NCBI GenBank assembly: GCA_046484325.1
Contig: JAWOJB010000059.1
Location: forward strand, 1 to 30,601
Length of the DNA: 30,601 bases
Direction: 5' to 3'
Source: JAWOJB01 sp046484325
GTDB lineage: Bacteria; Actinomycetota; Acidimicrobiia; Spongiisociales; ZC4RG35
Positions 15,664-25,872 of the stretch are shown here, in pieces. Under the pieces are notes generated by a model, which saw only the letters and a program-made list of their open reading frames with translations, made no database searches and was not told the origin of the DNA. The number at the start of each line of letters is the position of its first letter. Position 1 is the first letter of the stretch. Made by a program: the position numbers and the translations under genes.

Positions 15664-17331
15664 ATGACCACCGACGCGGTCGCGGTTGGGAAGCGCTCGT
15701 TCAACGACCGACTGCTGACGGGGATCGAACGGGCGGGGAACCGGGTGCCCCACCCGGTGATCATGTTCCTCTACCTGATCGGCTTCATCGCCGTGCTGTC
15801 GGCGATCCTCGCCTTCTTCGAGGTGAGCGTCACCGAGGAGATCGTCGTGCCGGTCCCCAAGCAGGAGCTGGCCGATCTCCGTGACGCGCTGGGCGGGACG
15901 ATCATCGCCTACGACGTTTTCACCGGGGAGGAGGCGGTGATCCCCGACTACGTGCTGCGAGAGGAGACCATCCCGGTCCGCAGTCTGCTCAGCGTCGCGG
16001 GCATCCGGTTCTTCTTCTCCTCTATCGTGAACAACCTCGCCGCTTTCGGAGTGATCGCCGTCATCCTCATCGCGATGGCCGGGGTGGGGGTGGCCGAGAC
16101 TTCGGGCTTCATGGCGGCCTTGATCCGCAAGCTCGTGGCGGTGGCGCCCCGCCAGTTGATCGCTTTCATCCTCATCTTCATCGGGGTGCTCTCGAGCGTC
16201 GCCACCGACGCGGGCTACCTGATCCTGATCCCGCTGGCGGCATCGGCGTTCCTGGTGGTGGGCCGGCACCCGGTGGCGGGGGTGGCGGCCTCGTTCGCCG
16301 GGGTGAGCGCCATCTTCGCCGTCAACCTGCTCATCACCCCCACCGACGCCATGGTCACCGAGATCACCAACGAGGCGATCGGCACCGGCGGCGAGCCGAT
16401 CTCGATCACCGCCAACTTCTACTTCTCGGCGGTGTCCTCGGTGGTCCTCGCCCTGGTGGCGATGGTGGTCACCACCAGGATGATCGAGCCCCGGTTGGGG
16501 CCCTACGACCCCGCCCACGGGGACCCGGCCTGGGTGGGTGGCTCACAAGAGGTTGACGAGTCGGCGGCGGCCGCCGAGGCCAGGGGTCTGCGGCATGCGA
16601 CCTGGGCCCTGGTCGTCTTCGTGCTCGTGATCCTGGCGGTGACCCTGCCCCCCGGTGCCCCGCTCCGTGATCCCGCCACGGGGGCGATCATCGGCCCCAC
16701 CCCGTTCATGTCGAGCCTGATCTTCATCATCAGCATGCTGTTCCTGGTCACCGGCTTCGCCTACGGGGTGGGGGCGAAGACGATGACGAGTCGGAACCAG
16801 GCGATCGAGGCGGTGACGAAGACCTACGCCGGGCTGGCCGGGCTGATCTTCATGCTCGTGATGATCGCCCAGTTCATCGCCTTCTTCAACTACACCAACA
16901 TCCCCCGGGTGCTGGCGGTGGAGATGGCCTACCTGCTCGAACGCGCCGGGTTCCCCGCCCTGCCGCTGCTGGTCGGGTTCATCCTGGTGATCGTGGTCCT
17001 CAACTTCATCATCCCCGGGGTGGTGCCCAAGTGGGCGATCTTCGCCCCGGTGTTCATCCCGATCTTCACGAGGCTCGACATCGCGCCGCAGACCCTGCTC
17101 GCCGCCTACCGGATCGGAGACGGCCCCACCAACGTGCTCACCCCGCTGATGGTGTACCTGCCGTTCATCCTCACCGTGACCCAGCGCTACAAGAAGGACG
17201 CCGGCCTCGGGACCGTGGTGGCGATGATGTTGCCCTACACCCTCTGGATCCTGGTGGCCTGGATCGCCCTCTTCGTGGTCTGGTTCCTGCTCGGTATTCC
17301 GCTCGGCCCGGGAGCCCCCGTCGGCCTCTGA
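15664..17331 (+). CDS. AbgT-family transporter
   Basis: 555 residues with about 12 membrane segments. Sequence features of the AbgT (p-aminobenzoyl-glutamate) family: HPVIMFLYLIGFIAVLSAI at the start, AETSGFMAALIRKLV, TDAGYLILIPLAASAF, GRHPVAGVAASFAGVSA and GDGPTNVLTPLMVYLPF near the end. Family members import aminobenzoyl-glutamate or export sulfonamides; which applies here is not visible. ATG 15664 has GAAGGGAAGGG upstream. It lies ten bases downstream of pepA in the same operon. Eight bases after its stop begins the second copy of the 51-nt repeat, followed by a strong hairpin. Confidence 0.88.
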   Translation: MTTDAVAVGKRSFNDRLLTGIERAGNRVPHPVIMFLYLIGFIAVLSAILAFFEVSVTEEIVVPVPKQELADLRDALGGTIIAYDVFTGEEAVIPDYVLREETIPVRSLLSVAGIRFFFSSIVNNLAAFGVIAVILIAMAGVGVAETSGFMAALIRKLVAVAPRQLIAFILIFIGVLSSVATDAGYLILIPLAASAFLVVGRHPVAGVAASFAGVSAIFAVNLLITPTDAMVTEITNEAIGTGGEPISITANFYFSAVSSVVLALVAMVVTTRMIEPRLGPYDPAHGDPAWVGGSQEVDESAAAAEARGLRHATWALVVFVLVILAVTLPPGAPLRDPATGAIIGPTPFMSSLIFIISMLFLVTGFAYGVGAKTMTSRNQAIEAVTKTYAGLAGLIFMLVMIAQFIAFFNYTNIPRVLAVEMAYLLERAGFPALPLLVGFILVIVVLNFIIPGVVPKWAIFAPVFIPIFTRLDIAPQTLLAAYRIGDGPTNVLTPLMVYLPFILTVTQRYKKDAGLGTVVAMMLPYTLWILVAWIALFVVWFLLGIPLGPGAPVGL

Positions 17332-17339
17332 GGCAAGAG

Positions 17340-17390
17340 CGAACCCTGGGTTGGTGAACACACGAATCGTGTTCGGCGGCCCACGGTTCG
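17340..17390 (+). repeat. 51-nt dyad repeat, copy B
   Basis: Same layout and orientation as copy A: CGAACC ... GGTTCG outer arms (a paired change relative to the CCAACC/GGTTGG of copy A), C-C mismatch, TGGG/CCCA, 5 x 5 internal loop and inner GAACAC/GTGTTC. It lies between the convergent abgT-type gene and nrdJ. Confidence 0.85.
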
Positions 17391-17399
17391 GGGCTGAAC

Positions 17400-17435
17400 G
17401 AAGGGGGGAGTGGCTCGCAGGCCGCTCCCCCCTTC
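17400..17435. terminator. Strong bidirectional hairpin
   Basis: GAAGGGGGGAG (17400-17410) pairs perfectly with CTCCCCCCTTC (17425-17435); the loop can add GGC/GCC. It separates the abgT-type gene from the convergent nrdJ. Confidence 0.75.
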
Positions 17436-17459
17436 TCGTCGGGACTGTGACGTGTCACA

Positions 17460-20855
<3,396 letters not shown>

Positions 20856-20965
20856 GCCCTCTCCCTCTCTGTCGTCGGACGCCGGCACCCCTGGAGTCGG
20901 GTGCCGCGTCCTCGCCGTCGTCTACCGTCTCCCGCTGCTCGCTGTCGTGTGGACGACCAGCTCCG

Positions 20966-21013
20966 ACCACAAGATGTTGTGGTCCTTCTGGGCTCGGACA
21001 CCACATCTTGGGG
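20966..21013 (-). promoter_or_regulatory. Two NrdR boxes upstream of nrdJ
   Basis: Box 1 is ACCACAA-GATG-TTGTGGT (20966-20983), with perfect 7-bp arms. Box 2 is ACACCACATCTTGGGG (20998-21013), a degenerate match. The 16-bp cores are 15 bp apart, about three helical turns centre to centre, the known spacing for NrdR pairs. They lie just downstream of the nrdJ -10, so binding should block transcription when dATP/ATP signals sufficiency. The nrdR gene itself is not in the window. Confidence 0.85.
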
Positions 21014-21023
21014 CGGACTCGCC

Positions 21024-21053
21024 ATCCTAATCACACGGAGGTAATTACGTCAA
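21024..21053 (-). promoter_or_regulatory. nrdJ promoter
   Basis: Minus strand: -35 TTGACG (21053-21048), 18-bp spacer, -10 TAGGAT (21029-21024). Transcription should start near 21017, giving a leader of about 160 bases. Confidence 0.75.
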
Positions 21054-21177
21054 CGGTATCCGGCGGCGGTGACGGATTCACCTCGCGGTCACGCCGGCGA
21101 GGTCGTTTTCACGGGAAGTCCAGTCCCCGGCCTGGGCCGGGCGAGGAAGTGGTCGTGAACCTACACACCCTCACCCC

Positions 21178-21215
21178 GGCCGCGAAAACCCCCCACCAGA
21201 GAGCTTTTCGCGGCC
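21178..21215. other. 11-bp perfect inverted repeat with 16-nt loop
   Basis: GGCCGCGAAAA pairs with TTTTCGCGGCC around the loop CCCCCCACCAGAGAGC. It stands alone between divergent genes, so it is not placed as an ordinary terminator. It may be an operator or part of an untranslated RNA. Confidence 0.5.
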
Positions 21216-21269
21216 ACGGCCGACGCCCTCTGAGACCGTCCGGGCGCCTCACGGGACTCCGTTCGTCGG

Positions 21270-21275
21270 TACGAT
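21270..21275 (+). promoter_or_regulatory. Possible -10 box of the LapA-like gene
   Basis: TACGAT, 42 bases before the ATG at 21318. No convincing -35 element at 17 bp. Confidence 0.35.
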
Positions 21276-21317
21276 GCCGGCAGCGGTTCGGTGCGACTCT
21301 CACGAGAGGCGGGTGCG

Positions 21318-21566
21318 ATGACGGACGAATCCGGGAAGTCGGGTGGTGATACCCGATCCACGATCAGGCTGGTGGTGGCAGGTTTGATCGTCGTGGCCGT
21401 GCTGGCGTTTGTGCTGCAGAATCAGGGTGCCGTTCGCTTCGAATGGCTCACGTTCGGGATGGAGATGCCCCTGTGGGGCCTGGCCCTGGTGTTCTTCGGG
21501 TTGGGCATCGCCCTCGGCTGGCTCCTCCACGTTCGCCGGATCAGAGCGAGATCGGCGCAGCGCTGA
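21318..21566 (+). CDS. LapA-domain (DUF1049) small membrane protein
   Basis: 82 residues with two hydrophobic segments, STIRLVVAGLIVVAVLAFVL and MPLWGLALVFFGLGIALGWL, joined by QNQGAVRFEWLTFGME. The NQ-x-x-V-x-F-x-W loop is the LapA/YciS signature. E. coli relatives help assemble lipopolysaccharide; in actinobacteria the role is unknown. The ATG at 21318 follows GAGAGGCGGG; the longer in-frame start at 21291 is rejected because that ribosome binding site would fall inside it. The C-terminus is basic (VRRIRARSAQR) and probably cytoplasmic. Confidence 0.85.
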   Translation: MTDESGKSGGDTRSTIRLVVAGLIVVAVLAFVLQNQGAVRFEWLTFGMEMPLWGLALVFFGLGIALGWLLHVRRIRARSAQR

Positions 21567-21582
21567 CCTCGCCCGGCGGCGG

Positions 21583-21744
21583 TCATCCGACGCTGATCGG
21601 ATAGCCCCAGGACGACGGGATGGCGCGCCGGAACGCATCCGCCCAATCCCGCACGAACGTCCCCTCGGGTGCCATCGGGCCGAGGAAGGCGATGGCGAGG
21701 AGCACGAGCAGCACCGCGGCGGCAATTCGGATGACCCATCGCAT
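21583..21744 (-). CDS. 53-residue single-pass membrane peptide
   Basis: Begins MRWVIRIAAAVLLVLLAIAF, one hydrophobic segment, followed by a polar tail with Trp, Asp and Arg (GTFVRDWADAFRRAIPSSWG) to TGA at 21583. It starts seven bases after the stop of the PfkB-type kinase on the same strand. I do not recognise a family. Support is the N-terminal signal-anchor pattern, operon-like spacing and codon use like the neighbours; the gene is short, so confidence is moderate. Confidence 0.5.
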   Translation of the reverse strand: MRWVIRIAAAVLLVLLAIAFLGPMAPEGTFVRDWADAFRRAIPSSWGYPISVG

Positions 21745-21751
21745 CAGGACG

Positions 21752-22660
21752 TCATGATCGCGCGGCCGCGGCCGTCAGCAACGCCTCGATCGTGCCGGGA
21801 TCCGCGAATCCCGCTTTGGGCTGCCGCAGCGAGCAGGTGTGCCGGGCCGTGACCTGTCCCCGCGCGAGTGCCTCCTCGGGGGTGCGGCCCTGCAGGACGT
21901 GGGCGACGAGGAACCCGGCGGCCAGCGAGTCCCCCGCCCCCGTCGTGTCGACGACCGGCAGGTCGACCTCGGGCGCCGGGTGCCGGGTGATCCGGCCGGC
22001 GAGGCCGAGAAGCGCGCCGTATCCGCCGAGGCCGGCTACCACGAGGGCGTCGGGATTGCGCTCCCACAATCTCCGGACGGCCCGATCGGGCTCGCCGAGG
22101 TCGGCCGCCGAGAAGAACAGGATGTCGGCGGCCCGCACGAACTCCGACCGATACGAGTCGTCGGGGGAGGGGAGGTCCTGGAGATCGCATGCCACCACCG
22201 CACCCGATGACCTCGCCATCGGGAGGAGAGGCCGTACCCATCCGGGGAGGTTGACGTGGATCAGGCGGGCCCGGGCCAGCAGTCGCCCGACCAGGCCGGA
22301 GTCTGGCCGTCCGTTCCCCAGGCGCCCGTCGTAGAAGCTACGCCGCCGGCCGTCGGGGAGGGCGAGGTTCACCGACCGGGCGGTGCCCAGCGGTTCGGGG
22401 AAGGAGGGGGAGGTGTCGACGCCCTCGATCTCGAGCACCCGGCGGAGCTCCTCACCGGCGAGGTCGGCGCCGATCCCGCCGACGAACGACACGGTCCGGC
22501 CGGCGGCTGCGTAGATGCGGGCGGCGTATCCGCCGGCCTGACCCACCCCGTCGACGACCGACGTGAAGCGAGACTCCCCCGTCTCGAGGTCGAGACCGTC
22601 GACGGCCACGGTTGTGTCGAGCCCGGCAGCTCCGAGCACGACCACCTCGGCCGGGGCCAC
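21752..22660 (-). CDS. PfkB-family carbohydrate/nucleoside kinase
   Basis: 302 residues of the ribokinase fold. The N-terminal GLDTTVAVDGL stretch and GGYAARIYAAAG with FVGGIGADLAGEEL form signature 1. Signature 2, DTTGAGDSLAAGFLVAHVL, contains the anion hole and catalytic Asp near residue 249. The substrate is unknown; ribose, fructose-type sugars and nucleosides all fit. The GTG start at 22660 lies one base after the stop of the thioredoxin-fold gene (TGA-G-GTG), so translation is probably coupled. A membrane peptide gene follows within seven bases. Confidence 0.87.
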   Translation of the reverse strand: MAPAEVVVLGAAGLDTTVAVDGLDLETGESRFTSVVDGVGQAGGYAARIYAAAGRTVSFVGGIGADLAGEELRRVLEIEGVDTSPSFPEPLGTARSVNLALPDGRRRSFYDGRLGNGRPDSGLVGRLLARARLIHVNLPGWVRPLLPMARSSGAVVACDLQDLPSPDDSYRSEFVRAADILFFSAADLGEPDRAVRRLWERNPDALVVAGLGGYGALLGLAGRITRHPAPEVDLPVVDTTGAGDSLAAGFLVAHVLQGRTPEEALARGQVTARHTCSLRQPKAGFADPGTIEALLTAAAARS

Positions 22661-22661
22661 C

Positions 22662-23237
22662 TCAGCCGAAGTAGAACGGCTCGTTGCCGGACTTCCACTT
22701 GATCGAGCAACCGAGCGAGGGCCGCTGATCGCTGGTCACCGGCTTGCCCGCCAGGACTGCATCGACGGCGGCGCGCAGGCTCTCGCCGGTGACCGCCAGG
22801 TCGTTGCCCGGGCGGGACCCGTCGAACTGGCCCCGGTACAGGAGGGTCCGGTCCGGCCCGAAGACGAAGAAGTCGGGGGTGCAGGCCGCCCCGAAAGCCT
22901 TGGCGACTGATTGGGTCTCGTCGTAGAGCAGCGGAAAGGTGTAGCCCAGTTCTCCGGCCACCCGGGCGAGCGCGTCGGGGGCGTCATCGGGATAGGCGGA
23001 GGCGTCGTTGGACGAGATGGCGACGATCGAGACGTCGGCGTCGCGGTAGTCCTCACCAAACGCGACCAGGCCCGTCTGCACGTGCTTGACGTAGGGACAG
23101 TGATTGCAGATGAACATCACGACCAGGGCGGAGCCCTCGAAGTCGTCGCGTGAGAAGGTTCCCCCCGACACCACGTCGGTCAGCGAGAAGTCGGGGGCGG
23201 GCGTGCCCAGGTCGAGCATCGTCGACGCGACTGCCAT
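22662..23237 (-). CDS. Thioredoxin-fold/AhpC-TSA-type redox protein
   Basis: 191 residues, with no signal peptide. Thioredoxin-like fold with TPAPDFSLTDVVSGGTFS at the start, active site FICNHCPYVKHV (CxxC at about residues 44-47), then VAISSNDASAYPDDAP and TPDFFVFGPDRTLLYRGQFD with the cis-Pro region, and a conserved end SLGCSIKWK with a third Cys. This matches the cytoplasmic thioredoxin-family group with a CNHCPY motif; peroxidase or disulfide-reductase activity is likely. The ATG at 23237 follows GAGGAGG. It heads a three-gene unit and is divergent from the haloalkane dehalogenase. Confidence 0.88.
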   Translation of the reverse strand: MAVASTMLDLGTPAPDFSLTDVVSGGTFSRDDFEGSALVVMFICNHCPYVKHVQTGLVAFGEDYRDADVSIVAISSNDASAYPDDAPDALARVAGELGYTFPLLYDETQSVAKAFGAACTPDFFVFGPDRTLLYRGQFDGSRPGNDLAVTGESLRAAVDAVLAGKPVTSDQRPSLGCSIKWKSGNEPFYFG

Positions 23238-23263
23238 GGAACCTCCTCGTCGTGTCGTTGCCG

Positions 23264-23269
23264 ATCCTA
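23264..23269 (-). promoter_or_regulatory. -10 box of the thioredoxin-fold operon
   Basis: Minus-strand TAGGAT (23269-23264), 26 bases before the ATG at 23237 and upstream of its GAGGAGG site. This is a leadered promoter, unlike the divergent one. Confidence 0.5.
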
Positions 23270-23285
23270 GGCCGACGATCAGGGC

Positions 23286-23291
23286 TAGCTT
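23286..23291 (+). promoter_or_regulatory. -10 box of the haloalkane dehalogenase gene, leaderless
   Basis: TAGCTT, then seven bases and the ATG at 23299. No Shine-Dalgarno sequence is present. Confidence 0.55.
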
Positions 23292-23298
23292 CACGGCC

Positions 23299-24180
23299 AT
23301 GGAGTTGCTGAGGACCTCCGACGAGCGCTTCGCCGACCTCGCCGGCTATCCCTTCGATCCTCGGTACACCGAGCTCGATGGGATCCGGGTCCACCACCTC
23401 GACGAGGGCTCGGGGCCGCCGGTGCTCCTCATGCACGGGGAGCCGTCCTGGTCCTACCTGTATCGCACGATGGTGCCGCCGCTCGTCGCCGCCGGGTTTC
23501 GGGTCGTCGCCCCCGATCTCGTCGGATTCGGACGTTCCGACAAGCCGGCGGCTGTCGACGACCACACCTACGGCCGACACGTCGACTGGATGCTCGGATG
23601 GCTCCGGGCCGTAGACCTCGATGGCGTCACCATGTTCTGCCAGGACTGGGGCGGGCTCATCGGCCTCCGGCTGATGGCGACCGATCCCGACCGCTTCGCC
23701 CGCGTGGCGGTGGCGAACACCGGCTTGCCCACCGGCGATCAGCGGGTACCCGAGGCCTTCGCGGCCTGGCGCGAATACGCCCGCTCGGTCGCCGAGTTCC
23801 CCGTCGGTGGGATCGTCCAGGGCGCCACCGTCTCGGTGCTCCCCGACCAGGTGGTGGCCGGCTACGACGCCCCGTTCCCGGACGAGTCGTACAAGGCCGG
23901 GCCGCGCGCCATGCCCTCGCTCGTCCCGATCCGACCGGACGATCCGGCGTCGGAGCCCAACCGGGAGGCGTGGCGGGTGTTGGCGGCGTGGGATCGCCCG
24001 TTTCTCACGCTGTTCTCGGACTCCGACCCGATCACGGCGGGAGGCGAGCGGGTGTTCCACAAGCTCGTCCCCGGCTGTGCGGGCCAGCCACACGCGACGA
24101 TCGCCGGCGGCGGCCACTTCCTCCAGGAGGACCGCGGGCCGGAGATCGCCACCATCCTGGTGAACTGGGCTAGGGCGTGA
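23299..24180 (+). CDS. Haloalkane dehalogenase, DhlA-like subfamily I
   Basis: 293 residues of the alpha/beta hydrolase fold. By eye it aligns with DhlA of Xanthobacter: HGEPSW (46-51) at the oxyanion hole, nucleophile Asp116 in CQDWGG with halide-binding Trp117 next to it, a second Trp at 157 in AFAAWREY matching the DhlA cap tryptophan, the cap sequence YDAPFPDESYKAGPRAMP, acid Asp241 or Asp243 in FSDSDPIT, and base His273 in GGGHFLQED. Such enzymes hydrolyse carbon-halogen bonds to alcohol plus halide in the cytoplasm. The natural substrate is unknown. Its 3' end overlaps the convergent L,D-transpeptidase gene by 11 bp. Confidence 0.88.
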   Translation: MELLRTSDERFADLAGYPFDPRYTELDGIRVHHLDEGSGPPVLLMHGEPSWSYLYRTMVPPLVAAGFRVVAPDLVGFGRSDKPAAVDDHTYGRHVDWMLGWLRAVDLDGVTMFCQDWGGLIGLRLMATDPDRFARVAVANTGLPTGDQRVPEAFAAWREYARSVAEFPVGGIVQGATVSVLPDQVVAGYDAPFPDESYKAGPRAMPSLVPIRPDDPASEPNREAWRVLAAWDRPFLTLFSDSDPITAGGERVFHKLVPGCAGQPHATIAGGGHFLQEDRGPEIATILVNWARA

Positions 24181-24940
24181 CGACCACGGCGGTCCCGATC
24201 GGGGCGAACGCCCACATCCGCCGGGCATCGATCAGCGACTGACGGACACAGCCTGCGCTCCGGAAGTCTCCGAGGTCCTCCTCGGTCTGGAGCGGTCGGC
24301 CGCTCGGGTACACCGGGATCGAGTGGAAGCCGATGGCGAGGGTCTGGCCGCGGGCGAACCTGACCATGTACCGCATGGTGATCCCGTCGTGGTCCGCCCA
24401 GGCGACCTCGGAGCGGGAGAACACCTGGTAGGTGCCGGGAGCCGGGGTACCGCGCCGGCCGGACACCCGGTAGGAGTCGAGCACCTGGTTGCCGTCACCG
24501 ATGAGCCAGACCCGCTGGGCCGAGTTGGAGTACACCACTCTCCGGCCGCTCCCCGAGTCGGCGGGGGGCGGTGGCAGGTCGGCCACGTGGCGTGGGCTCA
24601 CGACGTGGTGGGGTCCGGCAACGGCGAGGGCAGCCTCGCGTTCGGCCTGGAAGCTGATCTCCGCAAGGGTTTGCGTCGCCCGGGTCTCCGGCTCGAGCGC
24701 CTCCTGCAGTTCGGCCAGCACCTGCGCCCGGACGGCCGCCCGCCGTTCCGGCCCGAAGCCGCCGACGTCGGGGTGGACCGAGGCGGATCGCATCGGGATC
24801 CGGGCCACCGACTGTGCGTCCGCCGCGGTCACGGCGTAGGCGCCGGTACCGAGGGCGACACCGAAGATCAGCAGCAGAGCGACGACGGCTGAGGCGAGAT
24901 GGCCGAGCGTCGGATGTTCGTGTCGTCCGCGACGAAACAT
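24170..24940 (-). CDS. L,D-transpeptidase (YkuD domain), membrane-anchored
   Basis: 256 residues. A short basic N-terminus (MFRRGRHEHP) is followed by one membrane segment (LASAVVALLLIFGVALGTGA), an acidic helical linker, then the YkuD domain (about 130-256): VVYSNSAQRVWLIGDGNQVL start, His in GFHSIPVYPSG and the catalytic Cys in DFRSAGCVRQS. These enzymes make 3-3 cross-links in peptidoglycan outside the membrane. The ATG at 24940 has GCGAGGATCC upstream and a promoter just before it. The in-frame ATG at 25099 is rejected because its extra 53 residues cross that promoter. Confidence 0.88.
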   Translation of the reverse strand: MFRRGRHEHPTLGHLASAVVALLLIFGVALGTGAYAVTAADAQSVARIPMRSASVHPDVGGFGPERRAAVRAQVLAELQEALEPETRATQTLAEISFQAEREAALAVAGPHHVVSPRHVADLPPPPADSGSGRRVVYSNSAQRVWLIGDGNQVLDSYRVSGRRGTPAPGTYQVFSRSEVAWADHDGITMRYMVRFARGQTLAIGFHSIPVYPSGRPLQTEEDLGDFRSAGCVRQSLIDARRMWAFAPIGTAVVVTP

Positions 24941-24976
24941 GGATCCTCGCAGGACCCCCAACAACCGCCTGCCGGA

Positions 24977-25005
24977 AGTGTACGGGACGGTGTGGCGAAG
25001 TTCAA
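24977..25005 (-). promoter_or_regulatory. L,D-transpeptidase promoter
   Basis: Minus strand: -35 TTGAAC (25005-25000), exactly 17 bp, -10 TACACT (24982-24977). Transcription would start near 24970, leaving a 30-base leader with the ribosome binding site. Confidence 0.65.
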
Positions 25006-25133
25006 TCATCGCCGGCCAGCCCCAGGTCACGGGGCGGTGTGTCATCGCTCCGTGTCTCCGGGAACCGGCGGGGCACGGGCGACGTCCGACTGAAGTCATA
25101 GTCGTCCGGTCCCGATACTCTCCTCCTCACCCC

Positions 25134-25820
25134 ATGGTCGAAGCCCTCACCGTCGCCGCCCTCGTGGCGGGTTACCAGAACGGCCTGCAGCTGCTGCCGG
25201 TCGCTCGCAGGTTTCCCCGCCTCACCCCGGCGATCGGTGTCGGTCTCGCCGCAGTCGCCGCCGTGGTGCTCAGCTTCCATCAGGGGGATCTGGCCGGCGC
25301 CGGTCTGGGCCTCGCTGCGGTCCGGTGGGTGCCGGCGTGGGGTACGGCAGCCCTTCTCGTCGCCGCGACGCTGGCCTGGCTGGCGAGCAGGATCCCGGCG
25401 CTGGAGTCGACGGTCGCCGACCCTCGCGTAGCCCGGCTCGATCGTGCCGAGTTCGCCGCCTATGTCGGCCTTCGCATCCCCTTGGTGAGCGCCCTCGCCG
25501 AGGAGATCCTCTTCCGCGGGGTGGTCTATGGGCTCGTGGCGGTGGTCGCTCCGCCCTGGGTCGCCATCGGCGTGTCCTCGATCGCCTTCGGGCTGTGGCA
25601 CGTCATGGCCGGCCTCGAGCAGGCCGGCGCCCAGGGCATGGCCGTTGGCAGACGCAACGGGCACGTGGCGGGCACGGTCCTGTTCACGGCCCTCGCCGGC
25701 GTCGGATTCGGCCTCATCCGCTTCTGGACGGGCGGTGTGTGGGCGCCGGCAGCGGTGCATGCCGCCGTCAACGTCACGTTCGCGCTGTCCGCCCGCCGGC
25801 GGGCCCGGACCCCGGCATAG
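25134..25820 (+). CDS. CPBP-family intramembrane metalloprotease
   Basis: 228 residues with about six hydrophobic segments. The CPBP (Abi/Rce1-like) motifs are present: EEILFRGVVYG (Glu-Glu-x3-Arg), FGLWHVMAG (His) and AAVHAAVN (His/Asn) near the C-terminus. These supply the catalytic residues of Rce1-type glutamate proteases. Bacterial members process peptides, modify signalling or confer self-immunity to bacteriocins; no bacteriocin gene is near. ATG 25134 lies shortly after GATACT (25114-25119), a possible -10. The next gene starts 52 bases after its stop. Confidence 0.86.
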   Translation: MVEALTVAALVAGYQNGLQLLPVARRFPRLTPAIGVGLAAVAAVVLSFHQGDLAGAGLGLAAVRWVPAWGTAALLVAATLAWLASRIPALESTVADPRVARLDRAEFAAYVGLRIPLVSALAEEILFRGVVYGLVAVVAPPWVAIGVSSIAFGLWHVMAGLEQAGAQGMAVGRRNGHVAGTVLFTALAGVGFGLIRFWTGGVWAPAAVHAAVNVTFALSARRRARTPA

Positions 25821-25848
25821 TCACGATCGCTCGCCGCCCACCGGCGCC

Positions 25849-25854
25849 TACAGT
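25849..25854 (+). promoter_or_regulatory. Possible -10 box of the M20 peptidase gene
   Basis: TACAGT, 18 bases before the TTG at 25873. The predicted leader would contain GAGGAGG. Confidence 0.4.
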
Positions 25855-25872
25855 CGGGCCGAGGAGGTGCCG

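Larger units (their letters stand above)
20856..21317. other. 462-bp intergenic region between nrdJ and the LapA-like gene
   Basis: Holds the nrdJ leader, NrdR boxes and promoter (20856-21053), then about 180 bp with several inverted repeats (ACCTCGC with GCGAGGT near 21080-21100; CCCGGC/GCCGGG near 21126-21140; the 11-bp hairpin at 21178-21215), then a candidate promoter for the LapA-like gene. I saw no cobalamin riboswitch core (no CCCGC-x-ACTG-type element) on either strand, and no reading frame I would call a gene. Confidence 0.6.

Noticed and set aside
17340..17390. The 51-nt repeat as an ordinary transcription terminator
   Set aside because: Copy A lies between divergent genes, copy C reaches into a promoter, and copy B is followed by a separate strong hairpin.
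17446..17459. TGTGAC-GT-GTCACA inverted repeat as a CRP/GlxR site
   Set aside because: The spacing between TGTGA and TCACA is four, not six, and it lies just after two convergent stop codons, not at a promoter.
20856..21240. Cobalamin riboswitch upstream of the B12-dependent reductase
   Set aside because: I looked on both strands for the conserved core and did not find it; the paired NrdR boxes explain regulation better. A covariance search would be decisive.
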